This document shows positions 5,737 to 13,964 of a stretch of 22,665 nucleotides of DNA, piece after piece. A model generated the notes under the pieces. That model saw nothing but the letters and a program-made list of their open reading frames with translations. It searched no databases and had not been told where the DNA came from. The stretch is taken from NCBI GenBank assembly GCA_002363035.1, contig DEWA01000014.1, positions 1 through 22,665 of the forward strand, written 5' to 3'. How positions within the stretch are numbered: position 1 is the first letter of the stretch; each line of letters begins with the position of its first letter. A program made the translations under genes and the position numbers. The stretch is from Verrucomicrobia bacterium UBA3222 (GTDB lineage Bacteria; Verrucomicrobiota; Verrucomicrobiia; Opitutales; UBA9783).

Positions 5737-8232
5737 ATGGAACAACGGAAAGCTCCCGACGCAATCGAAGTCAAAGGTGCGCGGGTTCATAATTTAAAAA
5801 ACGTCGATGTTTCCGTGCCGCTCGGAAAGCTGGTCGGGATTTGCGGTGTGTCGGGTTCGGGCAAATCTTCCCTGGCACTCGGTGTTTTATACGCCGAAGG
5901 ATCACGACGTTACTTGGAAGCTTTATCGACTTACACGCGGCGACGACTGTCGCAACCGACGGAGGCGCTCGTCGAAAACGTCGAAAACGTTCCGGCGGCA
6001 CTGGCGTTGCACCAACGTCCCGCCGTTCCGAGCATTCGTTCGACCTTCGGAACGACCACCGAACTTTCCAATGTACTGCGGCTGATGTTCTCGCGTCTCG
6101 GAAGTCATGTGTGTCCGAACGGGCATCACGTCCGGCCGTCGCCGAACGTTGCGTTGATGAAGCCTCTGCAATGTCCCGAATGCGGCGCAACCTTTGAAGG
6201 ACCGGGTGCGGAATCGTTTGCGTTCAATTCGGACGGTGCCTGCCCGCGTTGTACCGGAACGGGTTTTGTTCGGGAGGTCGATGACCGCTTGCTGGTGTCC
6301 GACGAAAACAAAACCCTGCAAGAGGGGGCCGTCGACGCCTGGAACCGCTTCGGAATTTCGTGGATGTATTTGGTTGCCGGGGAATTGGGCGTTCGCACGA
6401 ACGTTCCGTTTCGGGAGCTGACGACCGAAGAGAAGAAAATTATCTACGAAGGCGAAGCGGTACAGCGTCGCGTCATGATCCCGTCGAAGAACGGCAAACT
6501 TTTCGAGTTGAACTGCACGTACCGCAATGCGCACCGTGCGATCGAGGAGGCACTGCATCGGGCGCAGTCGGAAAAGGGCGTGGAACGCATTCACAAATAT
6601 CTGTCCGTTCACACCTGTCCCGACTGCAACGGAACGCGGTTGAACGCCAAGGTTCGAAGTTCGACCTTGTGCGGGAAAACGTTGCCGGAGGTAGAGGCGA
6701 TGACGCTCGACGATTTAATCGATTGGATTCCGACGATACCGCAACGCGTGCCGTCGGAATTACAACAAGTCGCCGAGAGCATCATCGGGCAATTTTTAAG
6801 GTACTCGAAGCGTTTAAAGGACCTGGGGCTCGGTTATCTGTCGCCGAACCGCGCCGGCAATACGCTCTCCACGGGCGAACGGCAACGGATGCAACTCGCC
6901 AAAGCGGTGCGGAACCGAACCACGGGTGTACTTTATGTGCTGGACGAGCCGTCCGTCGGTCTGCACCCGAAAAACGTCGACGGACTGACGGGCGTGATTG
7001 AGGACTTGATTGCGCACGGGAATTCCGTTGTTTTGGTCGATCACGACACGCGCATTTTAAAGCGGTGCGATTATTTGATTGAAATGGGGGAGGGTGCCGG
7101 CGAAAACGGCGGCAACGTGCTCTGTGTCGGAAGCGTGCCCGAGATCATTGCTTCCAAAAAAACGCGCATCGGACCGTTTTTGGCGACGGATAAAGCCTTT
7201 TCGGCACGAAAACTTGCAACTGCGGGCGAACTTTTTAAAAACGGTTCGTTGCATCTCGAAACAGGCGAAATTTACAACGTCAAACCGCTTCGGGTTGATA
7301 TTCCCAAGGGACGTTTGACGGCGATCACCGGCGTCAGCGGTTCGGGCAAAACGACGATGCTCCTGGAAAGTTTCATTCCCGCCGTTCGAGCCGTCGTCGC
7401 CGGCGAAAAATTGCCCGAGCATGTTCAATGTATCAAAGCGGAAGGCATTCGGCGCGTGCATCTCATCGATGCGTCGCCGATCGGTGCCAATGTTCGTTCG
7501 ACGGTCGCCACCTACAGCGGCGTATCGGATAACCTGCGGAAGCTCTTTGCCGCGACGGTGGATGCGAAAGAGAAAGGCTTGAAGTCGGAGGATTTTACGT
7601 ACAATACGGGCTCGTTGCGCTGCCCGACCTGCGACGGTACAGGGCAAATCTCCATGGACGTGCAATTTCTTCCCGATGTTACCGTCATCTGTCCCGATTG
7701 CCGCGGGCGACGTTACGGGAAGAACGCGGAGAAAGTGCGTTACCGCCGGAAGGACAAGACTTCAAACGGCGTCAGCATTGCCGATTGCATGAGCATGACC
7801 GTTCAACGCGCATTGGGCGTTTTTTCCGACGTTAAGGATATTAAAAACAAACTTCAAACGTTGTCGGATCTTGGACTTTCCTACCTGACCCTCGGAGAAG
7901 CGACCACGATGCTTTCGGGCGGTGAGGCGCAACGCTTAAAGTTGGCGGGCGAAATCGGTAAATCGCAAGACGACGCCGTGTTCGTGTTCGACGAGCCGTC
8001 CGTCGGTCTGCATCCGCTGGATGTGCGCGTGTTGATTGAAATCTTTCAAACACTGCTCGACAGCAACGCAACGGTCATTGTCATTGAGCATGATTTGGAT
8101 GTCATTGCCAACGCCGATTATGTCATTGATTTGGATATCGATCGCAACGGTCGCGGTGGGATGGTTGCCCTTGGAACGCCGGATGAAATCCGCAAGCATC
8201 CGAACAGTGTGACGGGAAGATATCTGTTATGA
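5737..8232 (+). CDS. UvrA-family excinuclease ATPase (UvrA2-like paralogue)
   Basis: 831 residues with the tandem ABC-ATPase architecture of UvrA, which binds damaged DNA in nucleotide excision repair. Walker A motifs are G-V-S-G-S-G-K at 37-43 and 532-538, ABC signatures L-S-T-G-E at 377 and L-S-G-G-E at 726, Walker B D-E-P-S at 403 and 752. C-x2-C pairs of the zinc modules are visible (C-P-E-C and C-P-R-C in the first half, C-P-D-C, then C-P-T-C and C-P-D-C in the second). It is about 100 residues shorter than standard UvrA (~940), and after Walker A it runs directly into the Y-L-E-A-L-S segment, so it resembles the UvrA2/DrrC class, which lacks the UvrB-binding region and is linked to DNA-intercalator tolerance. 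A housekeeping uvrA probably exists elsewhere. No Shine-Dalgarno sequence is visible. Confidence 0.88.
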   Translation: MEQRKAPDAIEVKGARVHNLKNVDVSVPLGKLVGICGVSGSGKSSLALGVLYAEGSRRYLEALSTYTRRRLSQPTEALVENVENVPAALALHQRPAVPSIRSTFGTTTELSNVLRLMFSRLGSHVCPNGHHVRPSPNVALMKPLQCPECGATFEGPGAESFAFNSDGACPRCTGTGFVREVDDRLLVSDENKTLQEGAVDAWNRFGISWMYLVAGELGVRTNVPFRELTTEEKKIIYEGEAVQRRVMIPSKNGKLFELNCTYRNAHRAIEEALHRAQSEKGVERIHKYLSVHTCPDCNGTRLNAKVRSSTLCGKTLPEVEAMTLDDLIDWIPTIPQRVPSELQQVAESIIGQFLRYSKRLKDLGLGYLSPNRAGNTLSTGERQRMQLAKAVRNRTTGVLYVLDEPSVGLHPKNVDGLTGVIEDLIAHGNSVVLVDHDTRILKRCDYLIEMGEGAGENGGNVLCVGSVPEIIASKKTRIGPFLATDKAFSARKLATAGELFKNGSLHLETGEIYNVKPLRVDIPKGRLTAITGVSGSGKTTMLLESFIPAVRAVVAGEKLPEHVQCIKAEGIRRVHLIDASPIGANVRSTVATYSGVSDNLRKLFAATVDAKEKGLKSEDFTYNTGSLRCPTCDGTGQISMDVQFLPDVTVICPDCRGRRYGKNAEKVRYRRKDKTSNGVSIADCMSMTVQRALGVFSDVKDIKNKLQTLSDLGLSYLTLGEATTMLSGGEAQRLKLAGEIGKSQDDAVFVFDEPSVGLHPLDVRVLIEIFQTLLDSNATVIVIEHDLDVIANADYVIDLDIDRNGRGGMVALGTPDEIRKHPNSVTGRYLL

Positions 8233-8350
8233 AATATCTGCGATTGACCATTCTTTGCGGAAAGCTTCCTTATCAACTGCTTTATACTGATGAAAAGTTA
8301 AAATAAAACACAAAGTAATATCTCGTTGCTTCAAAAATTCGTTCCACATG

Positions 8351-8378
8351 TTGACATCAGTACATAAATGTGTACATA
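8351..8378 (+). promoter_or_regulatory. Candidate sigma-70 promoter before lptF/G
   Basis: A perfect T-T-G-A-C-A at 8351-8356 is followed after 16 bases by T-A-C-A-T-A at 8373-8378, about 130 bases before the permease ATG. The spacer holds a short palindrome (G-T-A-C-A-T ... A-T-G-T-G-T-A-C), which could be an operator or chance. The rest of 8233-8508 has no convincing gene. Confidence 0.35.
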
Positions 8379-8508
8379 CCGAAAATTTGGCAACGAAAAC
8401 ACTTGTGCCCAACCGTCGGTATCAGTGTGATAAAGGCGGATATAAGTTGTTAAAAATGCGTTACCATTAACATGGTTTTACCCTACTTAAAACTCACCAA
8501 AAAGCTTT

Positions 8509-9630
8509 ATGCCGCGTTTAATTGACCGTTACATTTTTAAAGAGTGGCTAAAAGCACTCGGAGTAACGGTTTTGCTGATTTTGGGTATTCTTCTCCTGGA
8601 AGATATGTACCGTAACCTAAAAAACTTCCTGGAACGCGGCGCAGATGTTAAAACGTTGCTGTGTTATTACGGATTTGTGGTCCCCAATTGCCTCGGAACC
8701 GTTCTGCCGATTTCGTTCTTTATTTCGGTTTTGTATGTCCTCAACGATATGCAGGCGCATAACGAAGTCGTTGCGTTGCGCGCATCCGGGATGACGGTGT
8801 TTTCAATCACGCGCGGCTTTTGGTTTGCCGCCGTTTTGCTGACGGGACTTTTGATCGGCTTCAATGCTTACCTGTTACCGTACGCTTCCGACCGCATGAA
8901 CACGATTGCGCAGCAAATCGATTACAATGCGCAAAAAAAACATACCAACGACACCGAACAAATCGGTATCCGCTACAATCTCTGCTTTCATCATCCGACG
9001 ACGGGGCGTTTGTGGCGTATCAACCGTTTCGGTTTGTATGCAAACCGCGGCACCTTCACGACTTTATCGATGCTGGATACCGAAGGACACGAGCGGGAAC
9101 GCATTGAAGCGCATGCGGTTTCTTTCGATCCGAAGGCTCGTACGTGGCATTTCTTTAACGGCAAACATTGGTATTTCGAGGAAAATTCAGACGTCGTTCG
9201 GAACTTCAAGCCGTTTGCGGAAGAAACGTACGACGCCTTTGACGAAACGCCGCCCTTTATGGATTGCGTTCACAAGCCGCTGAAGCATCTCGGCGCGCAC
9301 GAATTGAAGCAAATTATCAACTTTTTCCCCGAGAACAACACGCACTTTTCGGAACACCGTATTGCGTACGCTTCCATCGCTTCTTCTCCGTTGATTTGCC
9401 TGATGGTTTTATTGCTGGCGATTCCGTTTTCGCTGGGCGGCGTCCGCACCAATCCGATGGTCGGTATTTCCAAGGCTGTCGGTTTATTCTTTGTCTATTA
9501 CCTTGCCGGCGGCTTCGGACGCATGCTCGGTACCCGCGGGATGCTTTCGCCTTTGGCGGCGGCGTGGTTCCCGAATGCAATTATGCTTGTTTTGGGAATG
9601 ATTTTATACCGAAAATTGGCGCCGCGGTAA
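8509..9630 (+). CDS. LptF/LptG (YjgP/YjgQ) family permease
   Basis: Inner-membrane permease of the LptBFG transporter that extracts lipopolysaccharide and passes it across the periplasm. The 373 residues follow the family plan: three N-terminal membrane segments (about 14-32, 56-78, 102-124), a periplasmic beta-jellyroll-like region (about 130-285), and three C-terminal segments (about 289-309, 318-335, 346-367). The start M-P-R-L-I-D-R-Y-I-F and the coupling-helix region N-E-V-V-A-L-R-A-S-G-M at 85-95 are strongly typical. LptF and LptG cannot be told apart from a single member; no partner is adjacent. A candidate promoter lies upstream. Presence of this family indicates an outer membrane with LPS-like lipid. 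Confidence 0.88.
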   Translation: MPRLIDRYIFKEWLKALGVTVLLILGILLLEDMYRNLKNFLERGADVKTLLCYYGFVVPNCLGTVLPISFFISVLYVLNDMQAHNEVVALRASGMTVFSITRGFWFAAVLLTGLLIGFNAYLLPYASDRMNTIAQQIDYNAQKKHTNDTEQIGIRYNLCFHHPTTGRLWRINRFGLYANRGTFTTLSMLDTEGHERERIEAHAVSFDPKARTWHFFNGKHWYFEENSDVVRNFKPFAEETYDAFDETPPFMDCVHKPLKHLGAHELKQIINFFPENNTHFSEHRIAYASIASSPLICLMVLLLAIPFSLGGVRTNPMVGISKAVGLFFVYYLAGGFGRMLGTRGMLSPLAAAWFPNAIMLVLGMILYRKLAPR

Positions 9631-9715
9631 GGAATGCCTTTAAAAATGCGGCAGGTATGAAAAATCCGAAGAGCATCCAAAAAGTGAACGTACAACATTT
9701 TCTGAAAAAATCTTT

Positions 9716-9971
9716 TTATGTACTCAGGACGATTTTTTGAGCATTGCTTTTTAAAAATGCGCCGTTCGGAATAAAAACGGAGCAGAAAACCGCACAAAAT
9801 TCCGCCGATGTATTCGGTTTTTTGTGCCCGGAAAGCCACTGAAACGAAAAAAACAAGAATAAGCATCTGTATGAAACACACCGCGACCGGTTCTTGTAAA
9901 ACAGCGGCGAAGGCGGTTTTTGTAAAAATGCGAAATCGATATAAGGCAAAAACAACTCTTTTATTGCACAA
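9716..9971 (-). pseudogene. Possible rhomboid-like membrane protein remnant
   Basis: On the minus strand a frame reads a hydrophobic segment (M-L-I-L-V-F-F-V-S-V-A-F), then E-Y-I-G-G-I-L-C-G-F-L-L. This resembles the last rhomboid helix, where the catalytic His sits in A-H-x-G-G-x-x-x-G; here that His would be a Tyr (codon at 9810-9812, one base from a His codon). No upstream GxSG serine helix is visible, so it would be a C-terminal leftover. No plus-strand gene explains this 424-base gap between lptF/G and dnaG. A chance hydrophobic frame is a real alternative. Confidence 0.3.
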
Positions 9972-10054
9972 AACGGTGCTTTAGTTGCAACATTCCTACA
10001 ACACGCTTGCCTTTTAACCCAAAAAACGTAAGAATGATTCTGTTCCTCTTTTGA

Positions 10055-11887
10055 ATGCCCCTTATTGCGTCGTCCTGCATCCAAGCGATTAAAGATCGGG
10101 TGTCGATGGTTGATGTGGTGTCGCCATACGTGCGATTAAAACCCGCGGGACGTTATTGGAAAGGGCTGAGTCCGTTTTCGCACGAAAAAACGCCCTCCTT
10201 CTTCGTCGATCCGCAACGCAACACCTTTAAATGTTTCAGCAGCGGGTATGCCGGCGATGTGTTTCGCTTTTTGGAATTGAAGGAACAACTGACGTTTTCC
10301 GAAAGCGTCGAGCGACTGTGCGAACAATTCAGCATTCCGTTGGAGTACGAACAACGCGGCGGAACGGTTGTGCGTTCGAACGAAGGCGTGTCGATAAAAA
10401 AGGTTTTGTTGGACATTTACGCCCGTGCAACGCAGTTCTTTAAGCAACACTTTTGGGGGGACAATGTGGTTGCGAAGAAGGTTCGTGACTATTGGCGTGA
10501 CACGCGGCATTTTTCGGACGAAACGGCAAAAACATTCGATATTGGTTTTGCGCCCGCCGACGGTTCGCTGTATGTTTTTCTGCAAAATGCCGGGTTTTCG
10601 CGCGAACAGTTGCAACAAAGCGGTTTATTTTACAATCCGAAGCGCGATTACGGCAATCTGATGCCGCGGTTCCAAGGGCGACTCATGATTCCGATTAAGG
10701 ATCTGCAGGATCGGACGATTGCCTTTTCGGGGCGACACCTGCCGTTCGTAACGGTTCAAACCGATCCGACGCGCGAAGCGAAATATGTCAATTCTCCCGA
10801 AACGCCTCTCTTTATCAAAGGGCAGGTATTGTTTAATCTCTCGAAAGCGCGATCGTTTTTGGAGAAAAATACTCCCTTTTACCTGATGGAGGGACAACTG
10901 GACGCGATGCGTTGTTTCGAATGCGGACTGAAAACCGCCGTTGCACCGCAGGGCACCGGGTTGACGGAGGAGCAACTGAAATTGCTGAAACGTTACGATG
11001 CGCCGATTATCGGGCTGTTTGACGGCGACGAAGCGGGTCTTAAAGCGGGTTTGCGGTTCATGACGCTGGGGATTCCGCTCGAAATTCCCTTGCGCTACGT
11101 TTGTCTCGAAAAAGATGAAGATCCTGACGGTTTTTTGCTGAAAAATCCGAAACGTTGCGAAACGCTCGCCGATGAAGCGCTTTCGCCCGTTGATTTTTTT
11201 GTGTACGCCTTTAAACGTAACGGCTGCGATGACGGAACCGTTCAACGCAACGTCCTGCAGGCGATGTTCCCGATTATCGCCAAATGTACGTCCGCGGTGT
11301 TGCGCTTCGATTTATTGCGCGAACTTTCAAAGACCTTTCACCTGCCTCAAAGCGCGTTGGAAGCGGATTTGCAGGCGTTTCAACGTCGTACGCCTGTTAA
11401 AGCGGATGCCGCACCGCCGATGCAACCGTCGCCGATATACGAACAGCCGGAGGGGCAGGTGTTGCGGTTCCTGTTGCACGCGCCGCATCGGACGGAAGCG
11501 ATTTTGAAGTATTTATCGCTCGATTGGATCGATGAAACGCATACGGCCGGTCGGTTGTTGATGCGGATTTTGAGCGAATTTCACGAAAACGGCATCGAAC
11601 CGTTGGATAACCGCGATCGTTGGAACTTGTCTGCCGAAGAGGAGGATTGCTGGTGTCGGCAACTGGCGCAACCGCTTGCATCTGAAAATGAATCCGAACA
11701 ATTAACGCTTCTTTTGCAACAGATGTATCAGCGCTTTCTCGAGAAGAGAATTTTAGAGATTGACAAACGCATTTTAAAAAATCCCGATGGCAATATCGAG
11801 GAAGCGCGGCGTCTGCAATCGGATCGACTCGCCTGCAAGCGGGCGTTGGCGGAGGCGGTGTCTTTTATTTGTCTGCCGAAGGAGTGA
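10055..11887 (+). CDS. dnaG: DNA primase DnaG with altered zinc ribbon
   Basis: Replicative primase, 610 residues, making RNA primers at the fork with the DnaB helicase. The N-terminal CHC2-like domain (about 1-100), catalytic core and TOPRIM domain are all present: TOPRIM Glu is E279 in M-E-G-Q-L-D, and the metal-binding D-G-D is 323-325 in L-F-D-G-D-E-A-G. The C-terminal ~170 residues would contact DnaB. The zinc ribbon is odd: the usual C-P-F-H is S-P-F-S (S39, S42) and C-F-G-C is C-F-S-S (C60, S63), so three of the four zinc ligands are Ser, while E-K-T-P-S-F and the fold core are kept. I recall a similar S-P-F / C-F-S-S-G pattern from verrucomicrobial primases, unchecked. rpoD follows 4 bases after the stop, the classic dnaG-rpoD operon. 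Confidence 0.93.
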   Translation: MPLIASSCIQAIKDRVSMVDVVSPYVRLKPAGRYWKGLSPFSHEKTPSFFVDPQRNTFKCFSSGYAGDVFRFLELKEQLTFSESVERLCEQFSIPLEYEQRGGTVVRSNEGVSIKKVLLDIYARATQFFKQHFWGDNVVAKKVRDYWRDTRHFSDETAKTFDIGFAPADGSLYVFLQNAGFSREQLQQSGLFYNPKRDYGNLMPRFQGRLMIPIKDLQDRTIAFSGRHLPFVTVQTDPTREAKYVNSPETPLFIKGQVLFNLSKARSFLEKNTPFYLMEGQLDAMRCFECGLKTAVAPQGTGLTEEQLKLLKRYDAPIIGLFDGDEAGLKAGLRFMTLGIPLEIPLRYVCLEKDEDPDGFLLKNPKRCETLADEALSPVDFFVYAFKRNGCDDGTVQRNVLQAMFPIIAKCTSAVLRFDLLRELSKTFHLPQSALEADLQAFQRRTPVKADAAPPMQPSPIYEQPEGQVLRFLLHAPHRTEAILKYLSLDWIDETHTAGRLLMRILSEFHENGIEPLDNRDRWNLSAEEEDCWCRQLAQPLASENESEQLTLLLQQMYQRFLEKRILEIDKRILKNPDGNIEEARRLQSDRLACKRALAEAVSFICLPKE

Positions 11888-11891
11888 GAGG

Positions 11892-13745
11892 ATGTCGAAG
11901 GGGGATGTATCCAGTGGGGGCGTTGCGTCGGAAAAAACGGTTGCGTCGGGAGGTGTTGTGTCGCTCGGCAAACGCAGGGTGAAAGTTGTTCCGTCGCAGG
12001 AAATTCTCAATGAAAAAATTCGCGCGTTGATTGCGCTGGCGAAGCAACAGAAGTATCTGACCGTTCAGGATATCAGCCGTCAACTGCCGGAGACCGTTAA
12101 AAAACCGGATCAGCTGGAGAACGTCATCAACATTCTCGAAAAGCTCGACATTAAAATTCTGGACGAGGAAGAGGCGGAACAGTTGCGGGAGCAACAACGG
12201 CTCGAAGAAGAGGAAGCCGTTCAAAACGCGCGTTCGGAGGAAAATATCGAAGATCCCGTGCGCATGTATCTGCGGCAAATGGGTGCGGTTCCGTTGTTAA
12301 CGCAGGAGCAGGAAACCAAAATCTCCAGGCGCATTGAAAAAGCGGAATTTTCGGCGCAGGACAGCCTGTTTTCGATTATGCTGTCGTTGCCGTTCCAGAT
12401 CGATTTGGCGCAAAAACTGCTCGAACACAACGAACGTTTCGACACTGTCGTAACGGACAAAAAGGTTGAGAACCGTACGGCTTATTATCAAACGTTGAAG
12501 CAGCTGGTTTCGCAGTGCAACCTTCTCGGAACGCAACTCAACAAACTGTGGGAATCGTACTGGAAGGCGACCGATCCGGAGGAAAAGGAAAAATTCCTGA
12601 CGCGTTACCAAAAGTTCGAAACGCAGCTGAAGCCTTTATTTAAGCGTTTTTGTTTTAAATTGAAAATTTTCGAGGAATTCCTCGATCGTTACTCGCCGCT
12701 GGTGCGGGAAATCGAAAAAATCCGCGAAAGTCTGCGCGGCATCGAGAAAAGTCCGACCTATGCTTCCATCGATACGCAGCCGTTGCAAAAGCGCCTCAAA
12801 GCCATCGAGTACGAACTCCATCTTCCGCCCGAGCAGTTTGTCGAGTGGATGAAGACCGTGCGTCGGCACATTCGCGAGGTCAATAAGGCGAAAAACGAGA
12901 TGGTCGAGTCGAACCTGCGTCTCGTGATCAGTATCGCAAAAAAGTACACCAACCGCGGTTTATCGTTTTTGGATCTGATTCAGGAAGGCAATATCGGGCT
13001 GATGAAGGCGGTGGATAAGTTCGAGTATCACCGCGGGTATAAGTTCTCGACCTACGCCACCTGGTGGATTCGGCAGTCGATTACGCGTTCGCTGGCGGAT
13101 CAGGCGCGTACCATCCGCATTCCCGTGCACATGATCGAAACCCTCAATCGCGTTGTTCAAACGCAGAAGCAGTTGGTGCAGGAGCTGGGCTACGAACCGT
13201 CACCCGAGGAAGTCGCGAAAACATTGAAATTGTCGCCCGAGCACGTTAAAAGCGTCATCAGCATCGCCCGTCATCCCGTTTCGCTCCAAAGCCCCACCGG
13301 TGAGAGCGAAGACAGTTGCATCGGCGACTTTATCGAAGATAAATCCGTCGGCAATCCCTTTGATACGACGGCGAAGAATTTGCTTCGAAGCATGTTTCTG
13401 AAAGTGCTCAGGACGCTGTCGGAGCGGGAACGCGAAGTGTTGTTGCTGCGTTTCGGTTTGCACGACGGTTACAGCCGAACCCTGGAGGAAGTCGGAAAAA
13501 TGTTCCACGTGACGCGCGAACGCGTGCGGCAGATCGAAGCCAAAGCGTTGCGTAAAATGCGCCACCCGACGCGATTACGACAATTCAAAGGTTTTCTGGA
13601 AGACGAAATCGACACGGAGGAGGAAATTTCCTTCGAAGCGTTCAAAAAAACCGCCAAACAGGGCAAAGCGGAGCGTCTGGAGCAGTTTCGCGACCAGATG
13701 CGCAAGTTCGGGGTGCAACCGGACGGAGCGTTTGAGAAAGTTTAG
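11892..13745 (+). CDS. rpoD: Primary sigma factor RpoD (sigma-70)
   Basis: Housekeeping sigma factor of RNA polymerase, 617 residues. Region 1.1 spans about 37-95, region 1.2 about 118-151 ([11 protein letters not shown]), a long non-conserved region about 152-335, region 2 about 336-406 ([12 protein letters not shown], then [11 protein letters not shown]), region 3 about 416-490, region 4 about 505-568 with the helix-turn-helix [11 protein letters not shown]. The start at 11892 is chosen because A-A-G-G-A-G lies 7 bases upstream and the position directly follows the dnaG stop; the frame is open 35 codons earlier but inside dnaG. About 49 residues follow region 4 (569-617, acidic then basic), where most RpoD proteins stop; this tail is unusual but appears intact. 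Confidence 0.95.
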   Translation: MSKGDVSSGGVASEKTVASGGVVSLGKRRVKVVPSQEILNEKIRALIALAKQQKYLTVQDISRQLPETVKKPDQLENVINILEKLDIKILDEEEAEQLREQQRLEEEEAVQNARSEENIEDPVRMYLRQMGAVPLLTQEQETKISRRIEKAEFSAQDSLFSIMLSLPFQIDLAQKLLEHNERFDTVVTDKKVENRTAYYQTLKQLVSQCNLLGTQLNKLWESYWKATDPEEKEKFLTRYQKFETQLKPLFKRFCFKLKIFEEFLDRYSPLVREIEKIRESLRGIEKSPTYASIDTQPLQKRLKAIEYELHLPPEQFVEWMKTVRRHIREVNKAKNEMVESNLRLVISIAKKYTNRGLSFLDLIQEGNIGLMKAVDKFEYHRGYKFSTYATWWIRQSITRSLADQARTIRIPVHMIETLNRVVQTQKQLVQELGYEPSPEEVAKTLKLSPEHVKSVISIARHPVSLQSPTGESEDSCIGDFIEDKSVGNPFDTTAKNLLRSMFLKVLRTLSEREREVLLLRFGLHDGYSRTLEEVGKMFHVTRERVRQIEAKALRKMRHPTRLRQFKGFLEDEIDTEEEISFEAFKKTAKQGKAERLEQFRDQMRKFGVQPDGAFEKV

Positions 13746-13964
13746 GGGCACAACGTGAGATCTTTGGTCGGGCGTACGGTCGTTCGACGGGGCTTGGGGG
13801 CGCGAAAAAGGCGGCGGTGCCTGCGTGCGTGGAGGGCGTGTCTGATCGATTGGGGGTATTTCCCTGTGTGTTTATTTTAAATTGTGAAATCTTTTCCGTT
13901 TCGTAAAAAAACGAAAAATACATCTTGCATTTATAAAATTTTCCTGATTAATCAATACATTAGT

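Noticed and set aside
7057..7665. 202-codon minus-strand frame, with others at 5923-6612 and 10625-11245
   Set aside because: Shadows of the UvrA-like and DnaG genes, rich in Arg, with no ribosome binding sites.
8227..8412. 61-codon minus-strand frame in the gap before lptF/G
   Set aside because: Reads somewhat protein-like but begins with TTG, lacks a ribosome binding site and matches nothing I know; the candidate promoter on the plus strand lies inside it.
13884..13964. GTG start giving the zinc-finger protein 27 more residues
   Set aside because: It would place a basic, Lys-rich stretch before the signal peptide; the ATG at 13965 gives a normal export signal. Kept as a less likely alternative.
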